A stretch of DNA of 59,559 bases from a virus. Within the stretch, counting starts at the first letter, position 1. Each line of letters begins with the position of its first letter. The translations under genes were made by a program, and so were the position numbers. This document shows, in pieces, positions 1 through 6,511 of this stretch. The stretch lies in the IMG/VR virus record IMGVR_UViG_3300008259_003317, positions 1 through 59,559 of that record; one strand, 5' to 3'. The notes below the pieces were generated by a model that made no database searches, was not told where the DNA came from, and saw only the letters and a list, made by a program, of their open reading frames with translations.

Positions 1-71
1 TTAATAGGTTATTAACAGCAACATTCATTTACACTTCAATCGTAAAAAAACATAACCTGAAAGGAAATATC

Positions 72-1481
72 ATGAACACTTTCGTTCAAGCAATCGCAAA
101 TCAAGAAGCCCGTACTGCTAATGGCATGAAGGCTCGTAAGTCAACTGCTAAGGCATGTGTTGACTTGTTCTACAACATTGGCGCAAGCCGTGGTAAGAAC
201 ATCACAGGCGACTTCACAGCCGCTTATGTGGAAAACCAAGACGTTGCACTACGCATCGCACAATGGGCACGTGATGTCCGTGGTGGTGCAGGTGAACGTC
301 AACTGTTTCGCGACATTCTAGTTCATCTAGAAAAGCGTGACCCAGACGCCGCTTTGGCTCTTCTAAAGAAGATTCCAGAAGTTGGTCGTTGGGATGACAT
401 CTTCGTCTTCTCTACTCCAACTCTAAAGTCAGCCGCTTACACAATGTTGGGCGATGCCCTACGTGCTAAGAATGGTTTGGCTGCAAAGTGGACTCCTCGT
501 AAGGGTCAAATTGCCGCTGAAGTCCGTGCCTTCTTTGGCATGACTCCAAAGCAATACCGTAAGAGCCTTGTGGCACTTACAAAGGTTGTTGAAACCCAGA
601 TGTGTGCAGGAGACTGGGATAACATCAACTTTAGCCATGTTCCTTCTGTAGCATCACGTATCTACAAGAAGGCATTCAACCGCCACACACCTGCATTTGC
701 AGAGTATGTTGCCAAGTTGGTAAGTGGTGACAAGACTGTTAAGGTTAACGCTAATGCAATCTTCCCACACGATGTCCTAAAGGGTATCGCACATGGCTAC
801 ACAAAGTTGGACAAGACAGAGACCGACCATGTGATTGCACAATGGGATGCTCTTCCAAACTATGTAGGCGATGCAAGCATCATGCCTATCGTTGACGTTA
901 GTGGTTCTATGACTTGCCCAGCAGGTAAGAACACAAACGTTCGTTGTTTGGACGTTGCGGTTTCACTAGGCCTGTACCTAGCAGACAAGAACAAGGGTGT
1001 GTTCAAGGACACATTCTTGACTTTCTCAGACAAGCCAGAACTTGTTACTCTAAAGGGTAACATTGTTGAAAAGTGTGACCAAATGTCTCGTAGCGAATGG
1101 GGCATGAGTACTAACCTACATGCGGCTATGAACAAGATTCTAGACGTTGCGGTTAAGAACTCTGTACCAGCAAGCGACATGCCAGCCATGTTGCTGATCT
1201 TGTCAGACATGCAGTTTAACCACTGCGCTCGCTTCGACGATAGCGCAATGGAAATGATCGAACGAAAGTTCGAAGCTGCAGGTTACGCTGTACCACAAAT
1301 CGTTTTCTGGAACCTAAACAGTTCAGACAACGTGCCTGTTAAGTCAGACAAGAGTGGTGCGGCATTGGTAAGTGGATTTAGCCCAAGCATCATGACAGCC
1401 TTGCTGTCCGCTGATCTGGACCAATTCACTCCAGAAGGTATCATGCTTAAGACTATAATGGTCCCACGCTACGACCTTTAA
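72..1481 (+). CDS. DUF2828-like protein with TROVE-like N-terminus and C-terminal vWA domain
   Basis: 469 aa, preceded by AAAGGAAA before the ATG. The N-terminal two thirds is helical and resembles the TROVE/DUF2828 fold (GGAGER near residue 76, GRWDDIF near 107). The C-terminal third is a von Willebrand A domain with a MIDAS motif DVSGS near residue 275 and a second acidic strand, LILSDM, near 375. Family members are Ro60-like RNA-binding or metal-dependent adhesion proteins, and DUF2828 proteins occur in large phages. A role in RNA binding or host RNA handling is inference. It is the first complete gene of the window and ends in a strong terminator. Arg is mostly CGT, unlike the AGA-rich island downstream. 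Confidence 0.75.
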   Translation: MNTFVQAIANQEARTANGMKARKSTAKACVDLFYNIGASRGKNITGDFTAAYVENQDVALRIAQWARDVRGGAGERQLFRDILVHLEKRDPDAALALLKKIPEVGRWDDIFVFSTPTLKSAAYTMLGDALRAKNGLAAKWTPRKGQIAAEVRAFFGMTPKQYRKSLVALTKVVETQMCAGDWDNINFSHVPSVASRIYKKAFNRHTPAFAEYVAKLVSGDKTVKVNANAIFPHDVLKGIAHGYTKLDKTETDHVIAQWDALPNYVGDASIMPIVDVSGSMTCPAGKNTNVRCLDVAVSLGLYLADKNKGVFKDTFLTFSDKPELVTLKGNIVEKCDQMSRSEWGMSTNLHAAMNKILDVAVKNSVPASDMPAMLLILSDMQFNHCARFDDSAMEMIERKFEAAGYAVPQIVFWNLNSSDNVPVKSDKSGAALVSGFSPSIMTALLSADLDQFTPEGIMLKTIMVPRYDL

Positions 1482-1510
1482 ACTGTTGTAGAAATACAAC
1501 ACAGTTTGAG

Positions 1511-1535
1511 TAGGGCCTTCGGGCCCTATTTTTTT
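1511..1535 (+). terminator. Rho-independent terminator after the DUF2828 gene
   Basis: The inverted repeat TAGGGCC / GGCCCTA (1511-1517 with 1522-1528) has a 4-nt loop and is followed by a run of seven T. It lies 30 nt after the stop codon. A nearly identical terminator follows rIIB at 9641. Confidence 0.9.
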
Positions 1536-1538
1536 ATG

Positions 1539-1567
1539 TTGACAGTACCAAATTTTGGTGCTATAAT
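1539..1567 (+). promoter_or_regulatory. sigma70-like promoter, TTGACA-17-TATAAT
   Basis: Perfect TTGACA at 1539-1544, 17-nt spacer, perfect TATAAT at 1562-1567. The start codon at 1574 is only 7 nt past the -10, so transcription would begin at or beside the ATG: the first gene is either leaderless or starts internally. Confidence 0.85.
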
Positions 1568-1573
1568 TAGGTT

Positions 1574-1774
1574 ATGATAGAAGTAAAAAGCAAGACAAAC
1601 TCACAGGAGTTTGAAACATTGGCCCTAGCAATGGATTGGGCAAAAGAATTAGGCGAGTTTGTTACTATTAAAATCAATGGTATGGAACTTGTAGGTAAGT
1701 TTGGAGCGGACAGCGTTGTCGATGGCAAGTGTCCAGACGGTGTAGACTACACATGGAAAAAGCGGAGAATTTAA
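1574..1774 (+). CDS. small hypothetical phage protein
   Basis: 66 aa, not recognised. It is slightly basic, with an alternating strand/helix look and no membrane segment or cysteine pair. It sits directly behind a perfect sigma70-like promoter and 1 nt ahead of the phosphatase-like gene, so the two are probably co-transcribed. The start ATG lies almost at the predicted transcription start and no SD is possible upstream, so translation may be leaderless. Confidence 0.6.
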   Translation: MIEVKSKTNSQEFETLALAMDWAKELGEFVTIKINGMELVGKFGADSVVDGKCPDGVDYTWKKRRI

Positions 1775-1775
1775 A

Positions 1776-2093
1776 ATGCCATGGATTCAAAATTGTGCGG
1801 CAGATGATATTCCAAAAGGATTTCATGTTGCTGTAGGAGAAAATTCAATGTTGATCCAAATTGCCGATCCGGCAAGTTGGTTTCCAACACCAAAGCATCA
1901 ATTCAAAGAAGTTCATCGTTTTGAATTTCTCGATGTAGAAGCAGGGGATCATGTAGACGACGAAGAAATGCGTTGTAGTCAAGAACAGGCTAATGAACTT
2001 GTTCGTTTGCTACAACACGCACTGGATAAGCGCATGGATGTAATTGTTCATTGCTTTGCAGGTATTTGTCGTTTGACGATTGGCGTACAATGA
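1776..2093 (+). CDS. dual-specificity/tyrosine phosphatase-like protein, truncated after the active-site loop
   Basis: 105 aa. The C-terminal part carries the cysteine phosphatase signature, HC followed by a five-residue loop and Arg (HCFAGICR, about residues 92-99), preceded by a typical helix and the strand IVH. The family normally continues 40-70 residues past this Arg with SGA-type residues and two helices. Here the frame ends eight residues later at TGA. Other frames just downstream do not restore an obvious continuation. It may be a degraded copy or a catalytically altered short form. Similar short phosphatases occur in T4-like marine phages. Confidence 0.6.
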   Translation: MPWIQNCAADDIPKGFHVAVGENSMLIQIADPASWFPTPKHQFKEVHRFEFLDVEAGDHVDDEEMRCSQEQANELVRLLQHALDKRMDVIVHCFAGICRLTIGVQ

Positions 2094-2122
2094 GGGCAAT
2101 TGGAGATTGAAAGGAGGGCAAG

Positions 2123-2728
2123 ATGCCTAGTGTATTTTTAGTTAGCGACACGCACTTTGGTCACACTGGTGTTTGCCGCTTCACACGTAACGATGGTGTT
2201 ACAAAGTTACGCCCATGGACGGATCCAGATGAAATGGACGAAGCCATGGTCAAGGCTTGGAACGAAAGAGTCAAGCCTACTGACAAAGTCTACCACTTAG
2301 GTGACGTTGTCATTAACCGCAAGGCATTAAAAGTCTTACATCGGTTAAATGGTGATAAGGTATTAATCCGCGGTAACCACGACATCTTTAGGGATGACGA
2401 CTACAGGCAGTACTTTAGAGAATTACGTGCATATCATGTTATGAACGGAATGATCTTAAGCCACATTCCTGTACATAGTGATAGCTTAGGACGTTTTGGT
2501 GTTAACATTCACGGACACTTACACGCAAATCGTGTTATGAAGCCTAGGGGTGTTGATGCTAAGACTGGGGAAATCTTATACAGTGATAAGATTGATCCAC
2601 GCTACCATTGCGTATGCGTAGAACAAACTCCTGACTTTGCACCAATCTTATTTGAGGATGTGTTAAAACGCATTGCAGAAGAAGGCGGTGTAATTGGATT
2701 TAAGTCCGGTAACGGTCCTATAATGTAA
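2123..2728 (+). CDS. calcineurin-like metallophosphoesterase
   Basis: 201 aa with a strong SD (AAAGGAGGGCAAG) before ATG. The metallophosphoesterase motifs appear in order: SDTHFGH (about 8-14), GDVV (about 60), RGNHD (about 87) and IHGHLH (about 139). These residues bind a dinuclear metal centre. The family hydrolyses phosphomono- or diesters such as 2',3'-cyclic nucleotides, and phage members are often linked to RNA or nucleotide turnover. The exact substrate cannot be read from sequence. It is followed closely by a 31-aa gene and a PNK-like kinase, giving a plausible end-healing set. Confidence 0.85.
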   Translation: MPSVFLVSDTHFGHTGVCRFTRNDGVTKLRPWTDPDEMDEAMVKAWNERVKPTDKVYHLGDVVINRKALKVLHRLNGDKVLIRGNHDIFRDDDYRQYFRELRAYHVMNGMILSHIPVHSDSLGRFGVNIHGHLHANRVMKPRGVDAKTGEILYSDKIDPRYHCVCVEQTPDFAPILFEDVLKRIAEEGGVIGFKSGNGPIM

Positions 2729-2737
2729 GGAACAAGA

Positions 2738-2833
2738 ATGTCTTATCGTGAATATTATTTTCGACAGATGATTAGAAGCGGTAAGGCATTCTTTATCTAT
2801 TCTAAGGGTTTTATTTTGAATAGGAAAGTATAA
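2738..2833 (+). CDS. very small basic protein (31 aa)
   Basis: ATG at 2738 behind AAGGAACA. The frame is 31 codons and its TAA overlaps the next ATG (TAATG). The product is basic and aromatic (six Tyr/Phe in the first half) and unrecognised. The tight coupling on both sides and the SD support it as a real gene. Confidence 0.5.
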   Translation: MSYREYYFRQMIRSGKAFFIYSKGFILNRKV

Positions 2834-3294
2834 TGCCAAAATGTTATCAACTTATAGGAGTACCGGGTGCGGGTAAGAGCACTTGGACTAAAAACCAACA
2901 ATGGATGCTGGGCATGGAGTATGTAAGCACCGATCATCATGTAGAAGTGTATGCTGAATCTGTAGGTAAAACTTATTCAGAGGTGTTTACAGATTATATG
3001 CCTAAAGCAGTTGAACTAATGGCGGCAGAAGTTGTAGCCGCTAGAGAAGCAGGGCGTGATGTTGTTTGGGATCAAACTAGCACTACTGTTAAAAGTCGTG
3101 CTCGTAAGTTTAACATGTTACCAGACTATTATCATATTGCCGTAGTGTTTAAGACACCCGAGCATAAAGAACTCATGCGTCGATTGCTCAGTCGTCCTGG
3201 CAAAGAAATTCCAGAGCATGTTATTGCTAGTATGATTGCCAGTTGGGAAGAGCCAACTGAAGAAGAAGGATTCAAAGAAATCTGGCGGGTTTAG
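2833..3294 (+). CDS. P-loop kinase, polynucleotide-kinase-like (AAA_33)
   Basis: 153 aa. The Walker A motif GVPGAGKST lies at about residues 9-17. Next come a TDHHVE segment, the strand DVVWDQT (about 76-82) that acts as the Walker B-like region, and an R-rich lid (RRLLSRPG near 118). It matches the kinase domain of T4 Pnk and related small phage NTP-dependent kinases that phosphorylate 5'-hydroxyl ends of RNA or DNA. There is no phosphatase domain, but the neighbouring metallophosphoesterase could supply the complementary activity. It ends with TAG. Confidence 0.75.
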   Translation: MPKCYQLIGVPGAGKSTWTKNQQWMLGMEYVSTDHHVEVYAESVGKTYSEVFTDYMPKAVELMAAEVVAAREAGRDVVWDQTSTTVKSRARKFNMLPDYYHIAVVFKTPEHKELMRRLLSRPGKEIPEHVIASMIASWEEPTEEEGFKEIWRV

Positions 3295-3303
3295 TCAAAA
3301 GAC

Positions 3304-3332
3304 TTAAAAAAATTGTGCATCTGTTGTATAAT
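3304..3332 (+). promoter_or_regulatory. probable sigma70-like promoter, weak -35
   Basis: Perfect TATAAT at 3327-3332 with TTAAAA at 3304-3309, 17-nt spacer. It sits in the intergenic gap, 36 nt before the AAA ATPase start. Confidence 0.6.
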
Positions 3333-3367
3333 TAGGCGGCACAGCAACACATTGAAAGAAATTCAAA

Positions 3368-4444
3368 ATGACTTATTTTCTAAAACAAGGAAACACATAT
3401 CGTGTTTCAAAAAAAGAAGCTCTTGATATTCAGGAAAAACTTCCGGCTGGCAACTATGTTGTCAAAAAAGACGAAATGAGCGGACAACTGTTTCTTGAAC
3501 AAATTGATGCATTTGATGTCAAAGGTAAGATTTACGGAGACACCGAGAAACGTGCTGAACGTATTCTTTATGCATTCAATGATCGTCCTGCGTCAACCGG
3601 TGTAATGCTTACTGGTGAAAAAGGTTCAGGCAAGACACTGCTGGCAAAGATGCTTTCATTCAAAGGATACGACAAAGGAATCCCTACCATTGTTATTAAT
3701 CAACCTTGGTGCGGAGAACAGTTTAATGCTTTCATTCAAAGTATTGAACAACCTGTTATTGTTGTATTTGACGAGTTTGAAAAAGTCTATGACGAGCATG
3801 AACAAGAAGCTATGCTGACACTTCTAGATGGTGTATACCCAACTAAGAAGTTGTTTGTTCTAACCTGTAACGACAAATGGCGTGTGAATACCCACATGAA
3901 GAATCGTCCAGGTCGTATCTTTTACTCACTAGAGTACAAGGGACTTGAAGCAGAATTCATTCGTGAATACTGTAACGACAACTTGAAGGCAAAAGAACAC
4001 ATCGAAAAGATTATTGGTATTGCAGGAACGTTTGATCAATTCAACTTTGACATGCTAAAGGCACTAGTTGAGGAAATGAATCGATTCAACGAAACTCCGC
4101 AAGAAGCAATGACTATGCTGAACGCGAAACCTGAATACAGCAATGAAAGCCGTTACAAAATCAAAATGCTGATTAACGGTGAAGAAATGTCTGAAACTAA
4201 TTACGAAGACAAAGAATGGCACGGTAACCCACTTACCAAACATGTCAATGTTTCTTATCGTAATTACAACACCGATCCTGATGCCGACGGCGATTGGGAT
4301 TGGGAAAGCATTCGTTTTGAACCAAATCATCTTAAGAAGATTGATGGCAACGGTACCAAATACGTGTTTACCGACAGCAAAGGTAACAGCCTAATCCTAA
4401 CCAAAGTTAAGGAAGAAGGTTACAAGTATTGGGACGCTTTTTGA
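3368..4444 (+). CDS. AAA family ATPase
   Basis: 358 aa. Walker A GEKGSGKT lies at about residues 82-89, Walker B VVFDEFEK at about 135-142, and sensor-1-like TCND at about 175, followed by an arginine-containing RPGR segment. This is the layout of a AAA+ module. The C-terminal roughly 90 residues are acidic and Trp/Tyr-rich with no recognised domain. Phages use such ATPases as remodelling or loader factors, but the target is unknown. It has its own promoter, and the amber-reading tRNA starts 7 nt after its TGA, so both are probably on one transcript. Confidence 0.75.
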   Translation: MTYFLKQGNTYRVSKKEALDIQEKLPAGNYVVKKDEMSGQLFLEQIDAFDVKGKIYGDTEKRAERILYAFNDRPASTGVMLTGEKGSGKTLLAKMLSFKGYDKGIPTIVINQPWCGEQFNAFIQSIEQPVIVVFDEFEKVYDEHEQEAMLTLLDGVYPTKKLFVLTCNDKWRVNTHMKNRPGRIFYSLEYKGLEAEFIREYCNDNLKAKEHIEKIIGIAGTFDQFNFDMLKALVEEMNRFNETPQEAMTMLNAKPEYSNESRYKIKMLINGEEMSETNYEDKEWHGNPLTKHVNVSYRNYNTDPDADGDWDWESIRFEPNHLKKIDGNGTKYVFTDSKGNSLILTKVKEEGYKYWDAF

Positions 4445-4451
4445 GTAATGT

Positions 4452-4525
4452 GCGCTAGAAGCTGATCGGATAGCGAAAGCCTCTAAAACTTCTGGTAGCG
4501 GGTTCGACTCCCGCCTAGCGCACCA
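4452..4525 (+). tRNA. tRNA with CUA anticodon (putative amber suppressor)
   Basis: 74 nt with encoded CCA. The acceptor stem GCGCTAG / CTAGCGC (4452-4458 with 4515-4521) and T arm GCGGG-TTCGACT-CCCGC (4498-4514) are perfect. The D stem is GCT/AGC, with normal spacing throughout and a 5-nt variable loop. The seven-base anticodon loop CTCTAAA (4481-4487) places CTA at 34-36, which reads UAG. The anticodon stem (AAAGC with ACTTC) is weak: two of five positions do not pair. It is either a suppressor tRNA or one with a degenerate anticodon arm. Confidence 0.8.
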
Positions 4526-4617
4526 TTTCAAAAACTAAATAATTTTGTGGATGGTCCACAAACTAACACTCTTTAATAACTAGGTACTTAGAGTGTGTAC
4601 CGTAAAAAGGAAGAACC

Positions 4618-5028
4618 ATGATGTATAATCAAAAACTAGTAGCCTCTATCAAATCAAAAGGCAAAGTGCTCCGTGAATTCAAGGACACAGTCTATATTCC
4701 ATTTGCTAGCGAATATAGTATTCTACTCAAAAACCTCAACACAACTCGCGCTGTCGTTAATGTTTACATTGACGGGGATAACGTTGTACCTGGCGGATTA
4801 GTTATTGACGCAGGTCGTACTATTGATTTAGAACGTTGGATTAAAAACGGCAATCTCTCCGAGGGTAACAAGTTCAAGTTTATTGAACGCACACAGGCAA
4901 TTGAAGATGGTCCACGTGGAATCAAGATGGAAGATGGCTTAGTGCGTATTGAATACCAATTTGAAATTCCACGCCCTATTCTTAATATTCCAACTTGGAA
5001 TCTACTAATGCTAGTCTTAATAGTATGA
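4618..5028 (+). CDS. N-terminal part of a zinc-ribbon phage protein, interrupted by a frameshift
   Basis: 136 aa. ATG ATG at 4618/4621 behind AAGGAAGAACC. It is beta-rich, with a segment reading like a small beta-sandwich (VVNVYIDG, IDAGRTIDL, KFKFIE) as in accessory structural proteins. The last ten or so residues (after about 4995) look like out-of-frame translation. The conserved-looking continuation lies in the -1 frame (4995-5306) and ends in a zinc ribbon. The intended product is probably one protein of about 228 aa. A CTAAATAA element at 4535 could be a weak late promoter. Confidence 0.6.
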   Translation: MMYNQKLVASIKSKGKVLREFKDTVYIPFASEYSILLKNLNTTRAVVNVYIDGDNVVPGGLVIDAGRTIDLERWIKNGNLSEGNKFKFIERTQAIEDGPRGIKMEDGLVRIEYQFEIPRPILNIPTWNLLMLVLIV

Positions 5029-5306
5029 ATGTTACAGCAAGTGCTGCAAGTTTTCAAAATGAAACTGGCATTACTGTTCCAGGTAGTAAGTCAACACAGA
5101 GCTTCCAGCATGTGACCGTTGGCACATTAGAATCTACAGTTCATAACATTGTGTTGAAACTTGTAGGCGACTTAGGCAACAACAAACCTGTAGAAAAGGC
5201 TGTCACAGTTAAGCACAAGCCAAAGTGTGTAACTTGTGGCAAGCAGAATAAGGCTCACGCTAAATTCTGTTCAGAATGCGGCACAGCACTTGAAATATTT
5301 GCGTAA
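4995..5306 (+). CDS. C-terminal part of the same protein, with zinc ribbon
   Basis: The frame opens at a TTG at 4995, inside the end of the previous frame. It contains a Ser/Thr/Asn-rich linker, then a C-terminal zinc ribbon, CVTCGK...CSECG, in the last 30 residues. There is no SD before 4995. A single -1 shift after the ACT codon at 4993-4995 joins the two frames seamlessly. No classic slippery heptamer is visible, so a mutation or sequencing error is as likely as programmed frameshifting. Confidence 0.6.
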   Translation: MESTNASLNSMNVTASAASFQNETGITVPGSKSTQSFQHVTVGTLESTVHNIVLKLVGDLGNNKPVEKAVTVKHKPKCVTCGKQNKAHAKFCSECGTALEIFA

Positions 5307-5315
5307 ATAAAAGCA

Positions 5316-5334
5316 TGGGGGTGAAAGTCCCCCA
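5316..5334 (+). other. hairpin between genes
   Basis: TGGGGG (5316-5321) pairs perfectly with CCCCCA (5329-5334) across a 7-nt loop, just after a stop codon and before an SD. There is no T-run, so it is more likely an mRNA stability or processing structure than an intrinsic terminator. Confidence 0.5.
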
Positions 5335-5351
5335 ATTTAAAGGAATTTAAA

Positions 5352-5498
5352 ATGTTTATAGGATTAATGGGAGTTGACAACGATGGCAAGACCATGTACA
5401 CTCCTAGTGGTAAGAAAATATTTTTCACACTGCCATGGGGGCTAGCGTGGAAGGTGCAACAGATCCAACATTGGATCGCTCAAAAAACTTGGAGATAA
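5352..5498 (+). CDS. small hypothetical protein (48 aa)
   Basis: ATG at 5352 behind AAAGGAATTTAAA, ending TAA at 5498. 48 residues, Trp-rich in the second half (four Trp) and basic at the end. Not recognised. The clear SD, and the next gene's SD overlapping its last codons (GGAG at 5491), support it as a real gene in an operon. Confidence 0.5.
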   Translation: MFIGLMGVDNDGKTMYTPSGKKIFFTLPWGLAWKVQQIQHWIAQKTWR

Positions 5499-5500
5499 AA

Positions 5501-6139
5501 ATGAAATAGATTGAATATGCTTGTAAGGATGTAGTGTTCCATTTTAACAAAAAACACTTAGAAGATCAGACCGTTCCCATGTGGGTCTTAAAATTCCATG
5601 GCGAAACTCTTTATGTTAATCATGTAGACTGTACAGTTCCTTGGAGTACCAAGGAAACACCCGACAACAGTCACACTAAAGGCAGTATCAAAGTCAAGAA
5701 TGTATTGTTACGTATTGACGAAGAAAATTCTGCACAAATTTCCGAACTAACACTAATAGATAAATTTCGATTACGCAATCAGAAATTGGGCATCACACGG
5801 ATTATGTTTCGACCTAGTAGCGAAATGCATAAAGCATTAATGGCTAATGAGTATAAACACGGTCCATTAAAAACAATTCGCGGAGCCTGTGCAAGTTCGT
5901 TTATCATATGTGATTTACTAAGTCGTAAGGAAGTAATGTTAGCCCAAATTAAGTATGCAGATTGGAGAGAAGTTAAGCCAAACGAATCCTACTACCAACA
6001 GTACGATGATGTTAAAGGGTCCAATTTACATGTAGATTATGGGCCAAACGAATCCTACTACCAACAGTACGATGATGTTAAAGGGTCCAATTTACATGTA
6101 GATTATGGACACCCAAGCACACCATATGAGTATAGTTAA
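5501..6139 (+). CDS. hypothetical phage protein with in-frame TAG at codon 3 and a duplicated C-terminal segment
   Basis: The best-placed start is ATG 5501, 6 nt after GGAG (5491-5494). It reads Met-Lys-TAG-Ile-Glu-Tyr and then stays open in the same frame to the TAA at 6137-6139. Without readthrough, the next start would be GTG 5534 (201 aa), which has only a close AAGGAT. The protein is unrecognised: mixed alpha/beta, with a Cys-Thr-Val-Pro-Trp motif and a central basic part. The C-terminus carries two identical 22-residue units encoded by a perfect 66-bp tandem repeat. The CUA tRNA 1 kb upstream could read the amber codon. Both start models remain possible. Confidence 0.6.
5977..6108 (+). 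repeat. perfect 66-bp direct tandem duplication inside a gene
   Basis: Copy 1 is 5977-6042 and copy 2 is 6043-6108, identical base for base. 66 is a multiple of three, so it adds 22 residues (Tyr/Gln/Asp-rich) without breaking the frame. Absence of any mismatch points to a very recent duplication. Confidence 0.95.
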
Positions 6140-6153
6140 TACTTTAGTAATAC

Positions 6154-6182
6154 TTGACGAAATGCCCGTTTTGTCTTATACT
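6154..6182 (+). promoter_or_regulatory. sigma70-like promoter, TTGACG-17-TATACT
   Basis: TTGACG at 6154-6159 and TATACT at 6177-6182 with a 17-nt spacer. It lies 29 nt upstream of the start at 6212. Confidence 0.8.
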
Positions 6183-6211
6183 GTAACTACAGTAATAGAA
6201 AGGAGCTCAAA

Positions 6212-6403
6212 ATGTCCGAAGTTAAAATTGGCACCTTGTACAAAGTCACAGTAACTGAGTACGAAGCAGGATGGGGACAGCGTCCTTGCCCAGAAGAAAC
6301 CAAATTCTTCACCACCCGCAAAGAAGCTGAAACTTATGCAGAAGCCTGCAATCAAGGCACGTATGAGATTTATTGGAGAGCCCGTATAGATCAAATTGGT
6401 TAA
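6212..6403 (+). CDS. small hypothetical protein (63 aa)
   Basis: ATG with an excellent SD (AAAGGAGCTCAAA) and its own promoter. The beta-strand-rich start and central helix (KEAETYAEACN) suggest a small alpha/beta fold, unrecognised. It stands as a single-gene unit, since a second promoter follows within 40 nt. Confidence 0.65.
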   Translation: MSEVKIGTLYKVTVTEYEAGWGQRPCPEETKFFTTRKEAETYAEACNQGTYEIYWRARIDQIG

Positions 6404-6442
6404 ACTCCTGTCGATGAGTTCATATTTTGGACCCATCGACAG

Positions 6443-6471
6443 TTGACAAACACCCGTTCCTTTGCTATAAT
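6443..6471 (+). promoter_or_regulatory. sigma70-like promoter for rIIA, TTGACA-17-TATAAT
   Basis: Both boxes match consensus: TTGACA 6443-6448 and TATAAT 6466-6471, 17-nt spacer. It lies 40 nt before the chosen rIIA start, ruling out the longer upstream frame as coding. Confidence 0.9.
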
Positions 6472-6511
6472 ATACACATACAGTAAACAACTAGGCACAG
6501 AAAGGCTTACA

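Noticed and set aside
1-71. Promoter or Y-RNA-like gene before the DUF2828 gene
   Set aside because: Only 71 bases are available. No consensus -35/-10 pair and no stable hairpin were seen.
860-1210. Long antisense open frames inside genes, such as 860-1210 minus, 7592-7960 minus and 9198-9563 minus
   Set aside because: They lie wholly within strongly supported genes, lack SD sequences, and show the composition of antisense shadows.
5316-5334. Intrinsic terminator after the zinc-ribbon gene
   Set aside because: The hairpin is strong but no T-run follows, and the next gene has an SD without its own promoter, so readthrough is needed.
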